Of a stretch of 64,000 bases of DNA, positions 56,779 through 64,000 are shown piece by piece; the stretch's first letter is position 1; every line of letters begins with the position of its first letter. Origin of the DNA: JAJEAO01 sp963667635. Its GTDB lineage: Bacteria > Acidobacteriota > Vicinamibacteria > Marinacidobacterales > Marinacidobacteraceae. The stretch covers positions 3,348,001 through 3,412,000 of the forward strand of contig OZ246946.1 in the NCBI GenBank assembly GCA_965232015.1, written 5' to 3'. The position numbers were made by a program, and so were the translations under genes. The notes under the pieces are model-generated. The model searched no databases, was not told the origin of the DNA, and saw only the letters and a program-made list of their open reading frames with translations.

Positions 56779-57624
56779 TCACACCCCGGGAGTTCCGCCG
56801 CGCGCGAAGGTGAGGATGGACACCGGACCGGCGCCGGCGGCGAGAAGCGTTCGGGTCGCCGCGTCGGCGGTGCTGCCGGTCGTGAGGACATCGTCCACGA
56901 GCAGCAGCGGCCGTCCCGCGAGCCGCGCCGGCAGGTCGCGAGCCCGGAAGACGCGGCTCACGTTCCGGCGGCGGCGTCCCGGCGTGACCGCGGTCTGCGG
57001 CGGGGCGTGGCGCCGCCGCAGGAGCGAGGCGCGGAGCGGGAGCTCCAGCCGTTCCGCCACGCCCTCGGCGATGGACTGCGCCGGGTTGAAGCCCCGGCGG
57101 ATGCGCCGCCCGATCGGCGACGGCATCGGGACCACCGCCTCGGGAGGCCGCTCAGCTTCCAGAGGGAGGGAGGGCTCTCCCGCCATCGCACCCCCGGGGC
57201 CGCCTCCGATCCTCGCCTTCCCCCTCGGCGGGTCCCGGCGGACCATCTCCCACGCAGACGCCGCCGCGGCCGCGAGCAGGGGAGCGAGCGTCTCCCGCCT
57301 CCGGTACTTCAGCTCCGTGACGGCGCGCCGAACCGCTCCCTCGTAGGGCGCGGCCGCCACCGCCCGAACCCACGGAGGCGGATCGTTCCGGCAGCGGCCG
57401 CAGACCTCGGGAACGCGGAAGTCGGAGCACCGCGGACAGGCGGCGAAGCGCGACGGGACGATGATCCGGGCCCGGCAGGCGGCGCAGGCCGGGCCCCGCA
57501 GCGGATCCGGAAGCGGGTCGTCGCAGAGGCAGCAGGGGCCCGGAACGAGGAGCAGCCCGAGGCCCTGCCGGATGCGGGAGACCGAAAGGGTCCGACGGGA
57601 AGTGGCTGGGCGAACGCCGCTCAC
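56779..57624 (-). CDS. comF: ComF-family amidophosphoribosyltransferase-like protein
   Basis: 281-aa ComF/GntX protein used in competence or DNA uptake in some bacteria. A zinc-ribbon-like N-terminus (CCLCDDPLPDP, CAACRARI, CPRCSD, CGRCRND) is followed by YRRRETLAPLLAAA and the phosphoribosyltransferase domain with PMPSPIGRRIRRGFNPAQSI, PQTAVTPGRRRRNV and PRPP loop LLLVDDVLTTGSTADAATR. The GTG at 57624 overlaps the stop of the TPR gene (GTGA). Along with ComEA-like and pilin-like genes elsewhere in the window it supports natural-competence-type functions, which is inference. Confidence 0.9.
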   Translation of the reverse strand: MSGVRPATSRRTLSVSRIRQGLGLLLVPGPCCLCDDPLPDPLRGPACAACRARIIVPSRFAACPRCSDFRVPEVCGRCRNDPPPWVRAVAAAPYEGAVRRAVTELKYRRRETLAPLLAAAAASAWEMVRRDPPRGKARIGGGPGGAMAGEPSLPLEAERPPEAVVPMPSPIGRRIRRGFNPAQSIAEGVAERLELPLRASLLRRRHAPPQTAVTPGRRRRNVSRVFRARDLPARLAGRPLLLVDDVLTTGSTADAATRTLLAAGAGPVSILTFARGGTPGV

Positions 57625-58982
57625 ACGACCGGCGCGGCCGCGGCTGCGACCGGCTCGCCAGCGGCGCGGGGAGCGTCCAGATCGAGCGCGACGGTCCCGA
57701 AGGCGCCGCAGTTGTCGCAGCAGTCGTTCCACTCGGCCAGGCGCTGGCCGCACTGCGAGCAGCCGTACTCGGCCACCAGGTCGGGCGCCCCGGCGAGCAC
57801 CTGTCGGGCGCGAGCCACCGCGCCGCGGAGGTCGCCGCGGCTCTCGAGGATCCGGGTCATCCGGGCTCCCACCGCGGGGGAGTCGGACCCGGCCAGTCCC
57901 GCGAGAGCGCCCGCGGCCTCGTCCAGCATGAACAGCCGGTCGTAGAGCGTCCCGAGCAGGTAACGGGACTGCTGGGCCGCCCGGCCTCCCGTCGAGCGGG
58001 TCTCGGCGATCGCCCGCTTCCAGACCGTGATGGCATCCTCGGGACAGGTCTGGTCGAGGTAGTAGTCCTGGAGCGCGGTCAGGGGAGCCATCGCCCGGGT
58101 CTCGGTGAAGCCCCGCTGCCACGCCTCCACCGCCGCCCGCTCGTTGCCGGCCTTGAGGTAGGCCTGCCCCAGCCGGACCCACGCCGGGGTCGCGCCCGGG
58201 TCCTCATCGAGGACCGCGCGGAACACCCGCGCCGCCTCCACCGCCTCCCCGCGCTCGAGAAGCTGCACGCCGAGCACGTGACGAAGGGCCACCGCCCGTC
58301 GCTCTTCGGCAGCCCTCCCCGAGCCGGGCGTGACCGAGAGGAGCCGCTGCTGGACCTGCAGGGCGGCCCGGGCGTCGCCGGCGCCGGTGAGGAGGTCGCG
58401 AAGCTGGCCGAGCGCCGAGGCCGGGGGGTCGGCGTCCTCCGCGATCGTCTGCTCGAGCAGGTCGCGGGCGCGGCCCGGCTGGCCGTTCGCCGTCCGGGCT
58501 TCGGCCAGCGCGTAGGCGACGCGGCGATCGCCCCGGTCGTCCTCGACGGCCTCCTCGAGGGCGGTGGCGGCCTCGCCCGGACGACCGATCCGCATCAGGC
58601 ACTCCGCCTTGCGTCGGAGCGTCTGCAGATCGGCGCCGGCGTACTCCTCTGCCGCCTGCAGGCTCAGCAGCGCCTTCTCGAATCGGCCGGACGCCATCTC
58701 CTCCACACCCTCCTGGAACAGCCGGTCGCCTTCCTCGAGGTCTCGCTGGCCGCGGCGCAGCCGGCGCTCGCGAACCAGCCGCCGGACCCGGCCGGCGCCG
58801 TCGAACGCGAGAGCCACCGCGGCGCCGAGGCCGACGCCCCCCAGCATGACCTTCCACAACTCCACCTCGATGGGCAGGAACAGCGGGATCCGCACCGTGA
58901 CGAGCTGCTCGTTGCCCCCGACGACCAGCAGCCCGAACGCTGCCGCGATCAGGATGCCGACGAAGAACAGCAGGAGTCGCAT
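57621..58982 (-). CDS. LapA/LapB-like TPR protein with rubredoxin-type metal site
   Basis: 453-aa membrane-anchored TPR protein. The N-terminus has two hydrophobic helices in LapA/DUF1049 style (LLLFFVGILIAAAFGLLVVG, VTVRIPLFLPIEVELWKVML, GLGAAVALAF), then about seven TPR units (GRFEKALLSLQAAEEY, ATALEEAVEDD, AARVFRAVLDEDPG, WVRLGQAYLKAGNERAAVEA). It ends with CSQCGQRLAEWNDCCDNCG, the CxxC...CxxC rubredoxin-like knuckle of LapB/YciM. LapB controls LPS synthesis in E. coli by presenting LpxC to FtsH. Here the two proteins seem fused in one chain. Located in the rsfS-comF operon. Confidence 0.82.
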   Translation of the reverse strand: MRLLLFFVGILIAAAFGLLVVGGNEQLVTVRIPLFLPIEVELWKVMLGGVGLGAAVALAFDGAGRVRRLVRERRLRRGQRDLEEGDRLFQEGVEEMASGRFEKALLSLQAAEEYAGADLQTLRRKAECLMRIGRPGEAATALEEAVEDDRGDRRVAYALAEARTANGQPGRARDLLEQTIAEDADPPASALGQLRDLLTGAGDARAALQVQQRLLSVTPGSGRAAEERRAVALRHVLGVQLLERGEAVEAARVFRAVLDEDPGATPAWVRLGQAYLKAGNERAAVEAWQRGFTETRAMAPLTALQDYYLDQTCPEDAITVWKRAIAETRSTGGRAAQQSRYLLGTLYDRLFMLDEAAGALAGLAGSDSPAVGARMTRILESRGDLRGAVARARQVLAGAPDLVAEYGCSQCGQRLAEWNDCCDNCGAFGTVALDLDAPRAAGEPVAAAAAPVV

Positions 58983-59012
58983 GAGGGAGCGCGGTCGGGC
59001 CGAATCCGGATT

Positions 59013-59459
59013 CTAAGCGGCGTTCCCGTCGGGCGCCGGCGGCGGGCTCGCTCCCGAGACCCCGCCGTCCGTCGCGAGCGCCGGGGAGGGTTCCGGGGCC
59101 CACCGTGGCGCGTCACCCCACAGCCTCTCGAGCTGGTAGAACTCCCGGTGATTGGGGGAAAAGATGTGGACCACGAAGTCCACGTAGTCCGCGAGTAGCC
59201 AGCCTCCGGCCGAGCTGCCCTCGATGTGCGTCGGCTTGCGGTGGACCTCTTCGAGCAGGCGGCGCCGGATCGCCTCCACGACCGTTTGACGTCTCCGCTC
59301 GGACGAGGCGGTCGCGATCACGAAGAAATCGGTGAAGCCGGCGAGGTTGCGGAGGTCGAGGACGAGCACGTCCTCGGCGCGCTCCGCGAGCGCGGTGACG
59401 GCGGCGAGCCGGGCCTCCCGCTCGGCTCGGGACAGCGCTCCCGGATCCGCGCCGGTCAC
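59013..59459 (-). CDS. rsfS: Ribosome silencing factor RsfS
   Basis: 148-aa RsfS/DUF143 protein that binds L14 and blocks subunit joining in slow growth. Core: AEDVLVLDLRNLAGFTDFFV, TASSERRRQTVVEAI, PTHIEGSSAGGWLLADYVD and VVHIFSPNHREFYQLERLWG, all family typical. The GTG at 59459 overlaps the nadD stop (GTGA). A ~35-residue Pro/Ala tail at the C-terminus is extra. Placement next to nadD is canonical. Confidence 0.94.
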   Translation of the reverse strand: MTGADPGALSRAEREARLAAVTALAERAEDVLVLDLRNLAGFTDFFVIATASSERRRQTVVEAIRRRLLEEVHRKPTHIEGSSAGGWLLADYVDFVVHIFSPNHREFYQLERLWGDAPRWAPEPSPALATDGGVSGASPPPAPDGNAA

Positions 59460-60142
59460 CGGTAGTGCCCCTGTTCGCCGATCCGGGAGAACACCGGCGG
59501 GGGCAGCAGCCCCGCGACCGGGAGGCGGGCGTCGAGGCGCGCCCGGATGGCTTCGGACGAAGGGTCGGGCAGCGGGACTTCGAGGGCGATGATCCGAGGC
59601 GGGACCAGCGGCGCATCCGGATCCCGGGTGATCCGGTTCCGAAGCCCCTCCGGCGTGGCTTCGAGCGCCTGGCTCAGGGGATGGCCGTGACGCGAGACGA
59701 CCACGACGGGGTGGTGATCGAGCAGATCGCGGTAGCGGCGCCACGTCGGGATCTCCCGGTACGCATCGCTCCCGACGACGAACACCACCCGGGCTGCCCC
59801 GTCGGGCGCGGGGGGGCGTTCGGCGATCATGCGCTCGAGCGTGTCAATCGTCCACGACGGCCCCGGCCGGTCGAGTTCGATGGAACTGGCGACGAGCCGG
59901 TCCCGCCCGCGGATGGCGTCCCGGACCATCCGCAGGCGCGCTTCGGCGGCGACGACCGGCGGCACGGTCCGATGCGGCGGCGCGGCGGCGGGGACGAACC
60001 AGACTTCCTCCACCCCGAGCTGGTCGCGCACCGCCTCGGCCGCGCGCACATGGCCCCAGTGCGGCGGGTCGAAGGTCCCGCCGAAGATCGCGATGACGCC
60101 CGGCCGGCGGACGGCGCCGGCGGGCGGCGGGGGCCCCTTCAA
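59456..60142 (-). CDS. nadD: Nicotinate-nucleotide adenylyltransferase NadD
   Basis: 228-aa enzyme forming NaAD in NAD synthesis. It contains IAIFGGTFDPPHWGHVRAAE (GxFDPxHxGH), VWFVPAAAPPHR, RPGPSWTIDTLERM, FVVGSDAYREIPTW, VVVSRHG and the closing PSSEAIRARLDARLPVAGLL. The only start upstream of the core is TTG 60142, whose bases overlap the obgE stop (TTGA); this explains the 12-residue Pro-rich lead-in. Location between obgE and rsfS is canonical. Confidence 0.94.
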   Translation of the reverse strand: MKGPPPPAGAVRRPGVIAIFGGTFDPPHWGHVRAAEAVRDQLGVEEVWFVPAAAPPHRTVPPVVAAEARLRMVRDAIRGRDRLVASSIELDRPGPSWTIDTLERMIAERPPAPDGAARVVFVVGSDAYREIPTWRRYRDLLDHHPVVVVSRHGHPLSQALEATPEGLRNRITRDPDAPLVPPRIIALEVPLPDPSSEAIRARLDARLPVAGLLPPPVFSRIGEQGHYR

Positions 60143-61230
60143 GATCCGCCCCAGTGTATGCCGGGCCCGGGTGCCGGGGGCGCGACCCCTCCCTCGTCCG
60201 GGAGGTCCGGCGCATCGGATTCGGCGGCGCCCGCCACATCGCGGAGGCGGACGCCCAGCTCGCGGATCAGTTGGCGGCACCCGTCGCCGGTGGCTGCCGA
60301 GACGGCGAAGCAGTCCAGTCCGGAGTCGGCCGCCGATTGTTCGAGGCTCCGCATCCTGTCGTCCCCGGCGACGATGTCGGTCTTGTTGCCGACCACGACC
60401 GCCGGCTTGGTGGCGAGGCCGCCGCCGTAGTTGCGGACTTCGTCCCGGAGCACGCCGAAGTCGTCGGCGGGATGGCGGCCGGACGACTCGGACAGATCCA
60501 CGAAATAGACCACGAGCGCGGTGCGGGAGAGGTGCTTCAGGAACCGGAGGCCGAGGCCGGCCCCTTCGCTGGCGCCCGGGATGATCCCCGGCAGGTCGGC
60601 CACGACGAGCTCGGCGTCCTCGCCGAGGCGGACAAGGCCCAGGTTCGGGGAGAGAGTGGTGAACGGGTAGTCGGCGATCCGGGGCCGGGCCGCGCTCACC
60701 CGGGCGATGAACGAGGACTTCCCCGCGTTCGGAAACCCCACGAGCCCCACGTCGGCGAGGAGCCTCAGCTCGAGTCGGAGCTCGCGCTCCTCCGCGAGCT
60801 CCCCCGGCTCGGCGCGGCGCGGGGCCTGGTTCGTGGGGGTGCGGAAGACGGCGTTGCCGCGGCCGCCGCGGCCGCCCGCCGCCACCACCAGGCGCTGTCC
60901 CTCTTCGACGAGGTCGCCGATCAGGACACCGCTGAGGTGATCGAACGCAGCGGTTCCGCGAGGGACGCGCAGGCACAGGTCCTCCCCGGAGCGTCCCTGC
61001 CGCTTCTGTCCGCGGCCGTGCCCGCCGGCGCCGGCGCGGTAGCTGGGGCGGTAGCGATACGCGGCGAGGGTGTTCCGGCGCCCGTCGGCGATCAGCACCA
61101 CGCTCCCGCCGCGGCCGCCGTTGCCTCCGTCAGGGCCGCCGCGGGGCTCGAACTTCTCCCGGCGGAAACTGCGGGCGCCGTTGCCCCCGCGTCCGCCCGC
61201 GATCCGCAGGACGACCTCGTCAACGAGCAT
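60139..61230 (-). CDS. obgE: GTPase ObgE (CgtA)
   Basis: Essential ribosome-associated GTPase, 363 aa. N-terminal Obg fold with Gly-rich segments (GGRGGNGARSFRREKFEPRG, GGNGGRGGSVVLIADG), then the G domain: G1 GFPNAGKSSFIARV, G2 ADYPFTTLSPNLG, G3 VADLPGIIPGASEGAGLGLR, and VVGNKTDIV (NKxD) with VSAATGDG (G5). The C-terminus is short and Pro-rich, without an OCT domain. It lies 66 bases after rpmA. The nadD start overlaps its stop. Confidence 0.95.
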   Translation of the reverse strand: MLVDEVVLRIAGGRGGNGARSFRREKFEPRGGPDGGNGGRGGSVVLIADGRRNTLAAYRYRPSYRAGAGGHGRGQKRQGRSGEDLCLRVPRGTAAFDHLSGVLIGDLVEEGQRLVVAAGGRGGRGNAVFRTPTNQAPRRAEPGELAEERELRLELRLLADVGLVGFPNAGKSSFIARVSAARPRIADYPFTTLSPNLGLVRLGEDAELVVADLPGIIPGASEGAGLGLRFLKHLSRTALVVYFVDLSESSGRHPADDFGVLRDEVRNYGGGLATKPAVVVGNKTDIVAGDDRMRSLEQSAADSGLDCFAVSAATGDGCRQLIRELGVRLRDVAGAAESDAPDLPDEGGVAPPAPGPGIHWGGS

Positions 61231-61296
61231 CGCATCGGGCCGGAACCCGCGAAGGGCGACGCCGGCCTGCCGGACCGCAATCCGGCCGAAGGAGGA

Positions 61297-61566
61297 TCAG
61301 CCCGCCTGCGCGTCCTCGGCGGTCACCGAGATGAACCGCCCGAGTCGTCCCCGGTTGCGGAAGTTGACGATGCCGGAGACGCACGCGAACAGCGTGTCGT
61401 CGCCGCCGCGACCGACGCCCGGCCCCGGCTTGAAACGCGTACCCCGCTGGCGCACCAGAATCGTGCCGCCGCTCACGCGTTCGCCGGCGAACCGCTTGAC
61501 GCCGAGCCGCTTGGAATGGCTGTCGCGGCCGTTGCGGGAGCTGCCCTGTCCCTTCTTGTGCGCCAC
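61297..61566 (-). CDS. rpmA: 50S ribosomal protein L27
   Basis: 89-aa ribosomal protein near the peptidyl-transferase centre. It starts MAHKKGQGSSRNGRDSHSKR and continues VKRFAGERVSGGTILVRQRG and PGPGVGRGGDDTLFA, the classic L27 pattern. The N-terminus has no cleavable Firmicute-type extension. It lies 15 bases downstream of rplU. Length matches family norm. Confidence 0.97.
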   Translation of the reverse strand: MAHKKGQGSSRNGRDSHSKRLGVKRFAGERVSGGTILVRQRGTRFKPGPGVGRGGDDTLFACVSGIVNFRNRGRLGRFISVTAEDAQAG

Positions 61567-61581
61567 TGCAGTCTCCTCTGA

Positions 61582-61929
61582 TCAGTCGTCCGATCGGTCG
61601 GCTGGGGAAGGCTCCGGAAGGATCGCCTCGATGCGAACCTGGACCCGCTCCTGGCGGTGCCCCTGCGTCTTCCGGTAGCCCTTGCGCCGCTTCCGCTTGA
61701 ACACCTTGATCTTGCGGTCCCGGTAATGGCTGAGCACGGTGGCGGAGATCGTCGCGCCCTCGACGTAGGGAGTCCCGATCCGGGTCACGCCAGTCCCGGC
61801 GTCCCGGACGAGCAGCACGCGATCGAAGGAAACCGTGTCCCCCTCGGCAGCGTGGATCCGCTCGAGGGCGACTCGCTGGCCGGGCTCGGCCCGGTGCTGC
61901 TTGCCGCCGCTCTCGAAAATTGCGTACAT
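61582..61929 (-). CDS. rplU: 50S ribosomal protein L21
   Basis: 115-aa ribosomal protein L21, first gene of the rplU-rpmA-obgE-nadD-rsfS operon. It starts MYAIFESGGKQHRAEPGQRV and ends with the basic segment KIKVFKRKRRKGYRKTQGHR and QERVQVRIEAI. The ATG at 61929 has GGAGCCTCC just upstream, with GGAG as a possible ribosome site. Its leader holds a hairpin made from a dispersed repeat. Confidence 0.97.
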   Translation of the reverse strand: MYAIFESGGKQHRAEPGQRVALERIHAAEGDTVSFDRVLLVRDAGTGVTRIGTPYVEGATISATVLSHYRDRKIKVFKRKRRKGYRKTQGHRQERVQVRIEAILPEPSPADRSDD

Positions 61930-61950
61930 GGGAGGCTCCGGAAGGTCTTG

Positions 61951-61992
61951 AGCGCCGCTCTCCACCGGTTCTCCCGGTAGGGGTGCGGCGCT
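61951..61992 (-). promoter_or_regulatory. Repeat-derived hairpin in the rplU leader
   Basis: In the 133-base gap upstream of rplU an 8-base perfect inverted repeat (AGCGCCGC at 61951-61958 and GCGGCGCT at 61985-61992) encloses a copy of GGTTCTCCCGGTAGGGG (from 61967). It would form a stable stem in the rplU transcript about 20-60 bases before the start codon. It may be only a repeat insertion or may affect rplU expression. The rest of the gap shows nothing else. Confidence 0.55.
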
Positions 61993-62062
61993 TGCGGTCC
62001 CTCGATGAAGGGGGACCAGCGGTCCCGCTCCCGGTCGGCGCGGCGTCCGGGGGGGCGGAAGT

Positions 62063-62506
62063 CTAGCAGTTGCAGCGGGAATCGGATCTGCCGGATGACG
62101 CGGTGACCACCGGCAGAACCGGCGCCTCGGCCGGTTGCTCCTCGACATCCTCCAGTACGCGGTACCACTCCCACCGCAGCCCCTCGGGTTCGTACGCCCA
62201 GACCTTGTTCTGGCGGGCGTGGCAGCAGACGACCTCGCTCTCGATCCGGTGCGGCAGGTCCTCCCCGATGATCCGCTCGATGGCGGTCTCCACCTGGGCG
62301 TCCTCCATGACCTCGACCCCGAGGTGATTCAAGCGGTCGGCGTTTTCGTCGTCCGTCTCGAACAGGACCAGTTTGAGCGGCGGCTCGGCGATGGCGAAGT
62401 TGGCGTAGCCGGGCTTCCGCTTCCGCGGCGCGACGCCGAACAGCCGGGTGTAGAAGTCCACCGCGGTTTCGAGATCGCGGACGTTCAGGGCGAGTTGCAG
62501 TCGCAT
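62063..62506 (-). CDS. ArsI/CadI-type glyoxalase-fold metalloenzyme
   Basis: 147-aa vicinal-oxygen-chelate protein of the ArsI (C-As lyase)/CadI family. It starts MRLQLALNVRDLETAVDFYT, has KPGYANFAIAEPPLKLVLFE and the family-defining EVVCCHARQNKVWAYEPEGL then RWEWYRVLEDV, with the vicinal cysteines. The C-terminus ends RCNC. ArsI removes methyl groups from trivalent organoarsenicals; CadI is cadmium-induced. The adjoining arsR gene argues for arsenic or heavy-metal response. The ATG at 62506 lies 22 bases inside the arsR gene. Confidence 0.85.
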   Translation of the reverse strand: MRLQLALNVRDLETAVDFYTRLFGVAPRKRKPGYANFAIAEPPLKLVLFETDDENADRLNHLGVEVMEDAQVETAIERIIGEDLPHRIESEVVCCHARQNKVWAYEPEGLRWEWYRVLEDVEEQPAEAPVLPVVTASSGRSDSRCNC

Positions 62507-62817
62507 CGGGGGTTTCTCCTCGGGGGATCGCACGGCCCCTCACAGCAGTTGCGGGTGAGAAAGGCCAGCAGGGCGTTCATCGCGTCGAAGTCGGGGCTGT
62601 ACACGAGGGAGCGCCCCTCGCGCCGCCGGCGGACCATGCCGGCGAGCCGCAGCTCCTTCAGGTGAAAAGACAGGGTGGGAGCGGGGATGTCGAGGAGGAC
62701 CGCCGCCCGCCCGGCGGGCAGCCCGGACGGCCCCTGCCGCACGAGCAGCCGGAAGACTCTCAGCCGGGTCTCGTGCGCCAGCGCCGAGAGGGCGGTGACG
62801 GCCTCCTGTGTTTTCAT
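62485..62817 (-). CDS. ArsR-family metalloregulatory repressor
   Basis: 110-aa winged-helix repressor. Conserved parts are LSALAHETRLRVFRLLVRQG, PAPTLSFHLKELRLAGMVRR (recognition helix), REGRSLVYSPDF and the C-terminal NCCEGPC, a vicinal Cys triad like the As(III) site of C-terminal-type ArsR proteins. The ATG at 62817 is preferred; another at 62838 would add seven residues. It should repress the arsR-arsI/cadI transcript until metalloid binds. The two genes overlap. Confidence 0.9.
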   Translation of the reverse strand: MKTQEAVTALSALAHETRLRVFRLLVRQGPSGLPAGRAAVLLDIPAPTLSFHLKELRLAGMVRRRREGRSLVYSPDFDAMNALLAFLTRNCCEGPCDPPRRNPRCDCNSP

Positions 62818-62850
62818 ATTTCCAAGTATATCGAACACTGTACGCCCCTC
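62818..62850 (-). promoter_or_regulatory. Putative arsR promoter/operator
   Basis: The DNA just upstream of arsR is locally AT-rich. On the minus strand it reads GTTCGATATACTTGGAAATA before the ATG at 62817, with TATACT as a likely -10 and ATAT repeated on both sides of TTGGAA, a weak dyad that could be the ArsR site. The leader would be very short. The -35 element is not clear. Confidence 0.4.
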
Positions 62851-62885
62851 GCAAGAAACGCGGGCCTCGGGCTCCGCCCCAAGCC

Positions 62886-62933
62886 GGGGCTATGAGACGC
62901 CGGAGCTATGAGGCGCCGGGGCTACGAGACTCG
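62886..62933. repeat. Three tandem 16-bp units at the 3' end of rho
   Basis: Three consecutive 16-base units, GGGGCTATGAGACGCC, GGAGCTATGAGGCGCC and GGGGCTACGAGACTCG, run from 62886 to 62933. The third unit covers the last codons and the stop of rho (antisense). The array could be a slipped duplication of the end of rho, and the GGCGCC parts may pair in RNA. Confidence 0.7.
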
Positions 62934-64000
62934 GATCCCTTCGAGCAGCTCCCGGTTGTTCCGGGTCCGCTGCATGCGGCTGAGCAGGAGAGACATCGCC
63001 TCCACCGGCTTCAGTCCCGACAGCGCGCGTCGCAACAGATGGGTCTTCGGCAGCTCGTCGGGCGGGAGCAGAAGCTCCTCGCGCCGGGTGCCGGAAGGGT
63101 GGATGTGGATCGCCGGGAAGATCCGCGACTCGGCGAGTCGGCGGCTCAACACCAGCTCCATGTTCCCGGTGCCCTTGAACTCCTGGAAGATGACCTCGTC
63201 CATCTGGCTGCCGGTGTCCACCAGCGCGGTGCCGAGGATGGTGAGGCTGCCCCCGTCGTCGATCTTGCGGGCGGCGCCGAAGAACTGGCGCGGGAACTCG
63301 AGCGCCCGCGAGTCGATGCCGCCGCTCATGGTGCGGCCCTTCCCGCGGGTCTCCCGGTTCGCGGCCCGGCCGAGGCGGGTGATGGAGTCGAGCAGGATCA
63401 CGACGTCCTCCTTCATCTCCACCAGGCGCCGCGCCTGCTCCAGCACGATCCGCGCGACCCGCACATGGTCGGCGCTCCCGCTGTCCGCGGTGGAGGCCAC
63501 GACCTGCGCGTGCGGGACCGAGCGCCGCATGTGGGTGACCTCCTCCGGGCGTTCGTCGATCAGCAGGATGATGAGGTGGATGCCTCCGTAGTGCTTCGCG
63601 ATCGCCTGGCCGATCTGCTCGAGCAGGATCGTCTTGCCGGTCTTGGGGGCGGCCACGATCAGCCCGCGCTGGCCGCGGCCGATCGGGGCGAGCATGTCCA
63701 CGACCCGCAGCGACATCGGGGCGTCGTCGTCGCGCGCCAGCTCGATGCGCGGTTCGGGGTGCACGCTGATCAGATCGGCGTAGTTGCGGCGGGGCGGCAT
63801 GGCTTCGACGTCATAGCCGTTCACCTCGAGGACGGTGTGGAGTTCGTGGCGCGGCGGCCCCCGGCGGCGGCCCCGGCGGCCGGGGGCGCTGTAGCCGTAC
63901 ACCATGTGTCCTTCCCGGAGCCGGTAGCGATCCACGACCCCGAAGGGCACCCGGACGTCGGTGGCCCGGGGGAGGAAGTTGTTCTTCTCGAGGCGGAGAT
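62922..64000 (-). CDS. rho: Transcription termination factor Rho (N-terminus beyond the window)
   Basis: Hexameric RNA-dependent ATPase. About 358 C-terminal residues are present and the frame continues past base 64000. Seen: YADLISVHPEPRIELA, the Walker A VAAPKTGKTILLEQI, the Walker B region DVVILLDSITRLGRAANRET, the Q-loop GKGRTMSGGIDSRALEFPRQ, ILGTALVDTGSQMDEVIFQE and LSRRLAESRIFPAIHIHPSG. One deviation: most Rho have APPKAGKT or similar; here APKTGKT. The gene ends 104 bases from arsR. The N-terminal RNA-binding domain is only partly seen. Confidence 0.96.
   Translation of the reverse strand, partial: LRLEKNNFLPRATDVRVPFGVVDRYRLREGHMVYGYSAPGRRGRRRGPPRHELHTVLEVNGYDVEAMPPRRNYADLISVHPEPRIELARDDDAPMSLRVVDMLAPIGRGQRGLIVAAPKTGKTILLEQIGQAIAKHYGGIHLIILLIDERPEEVTHMRRSVPHAQVVASTADSGSADHVRVARIVLEQARRLVEMKEDVVILLDSITRLGRAANRETRGKGRTMSGGIDSRALEFPRQFFGAARKIDDGGSLTILGTALVDTGSQMDEVIFQEFKGTGNMELVLSRRLAESRIFPAIHIHPSGTRREELLLPPDELPKTHLLRRALSGLKPVEAMSLLLSRMQRTRNNRELLEGIRVS

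Noticed and set aside
1..64000. CRISPR arrays, tRNA and rRNA genes
   Set aside because: No regularly spaced repeat array, no tRNA-like cloverleaf and no rRNA stretch was seen by eye. A tRNAscan or Infernal run would be the decisive check.

Overview
The window is very GC-rich (near 70% by eye), densely packed and made of ordinary bacterial core genes with accessory insertions. Gene content (TonB-dependent receptor with a carboxypeptidase-regulatory domain, secreted M28 peptidase, lipoprotein amidohydrolase, LVIVD-type secreted protein, meso-DAP-type MurE, many GTG/TTG starts and 4-base gene overlaps) fits a Gram-negative-type heterotroph, most likely Gemmatimonadota or a near relative. That placement is inference; no rRNA or other decisive marker is present.

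Layout. 1-5.7 kb: 5' part of a TonB receptor, a sigma-70 factor, a secreted LVIVD/Ig-like protein and an amidohydrolase. 5.8-7.3 kb: coiled-coil membrane protein, GspH-like pseudopilin and ComEA-like HhH protein. 7.5-9.5 kb: a 647-aa multidomain protein of unknown function. 9.6-16 kb: FAD/Fe-S oxidoreductase, small membrane protein, DUF429-like protein, SdpI-like protein, smpB and a hipBA toxin-antitoxin pair. 16.3-19.1 kb: gspF followed by three pseudopilin-like genes. 19.3-38.3 kb (minus strand): an almost complete division and cell-wall cluster read mraZ-rsmH-ftsL-ftsI-murE-murF-mraY-murD-ftsW-murG-murC-ftsQ-ftsA-ftsZ, then pgeF and a secreted M28 peptidase. ddl and murB are absent. Upstream of mraZ lie 10-bp-spaced repeats that look like its own operator.

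38.5-46.7 kb is an accessory stretch: a methyltransferase-nuclease pair (probable restriction-modification), a TIGR02206 membrane protein, a YchF-like GTPase with a changed P-loop, an MscS channel, an IS element set inside a cluster of palindromic repeats, and an HNH endonuclease. 46.8-51.1 kb carries parC-parE (topoisomerase IV). 51.1-53.7 kb has a DUF2752 protein and a run of S1/P1-like secreted hydrolase, ECF sigma factor, STAS protein and a small unknown protein. 53.8-56.7 kb holds a broken SNF2-type helicase gene facing a run of PD-(D/E)XK-type nuclease genes. 56.8-62 kb is comF, a LapA/LapB-like protein, rsfS, nadD, obgE, rpmA and rplU. The window closes with an arsR-arsI/cadI pair and the 3' part of rho.

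The most distinctive signals are two dispersed palindromic repeat families (cores GCCGGACTGGAGTCCGGC and GGTTCTCCCGGTAGGGGC). They lie between genes, flank the IS, form a hairpin in the rplU leader, and in one case sit inside murE in frame, where they appear to add about 30 residues. Other leads are the uncharacterised 647-aa protein, the helicase decay caused partly by a visible 5-bp tandem duplication, the two-nuclease operon, and pgeF, which has no canonical start codon.
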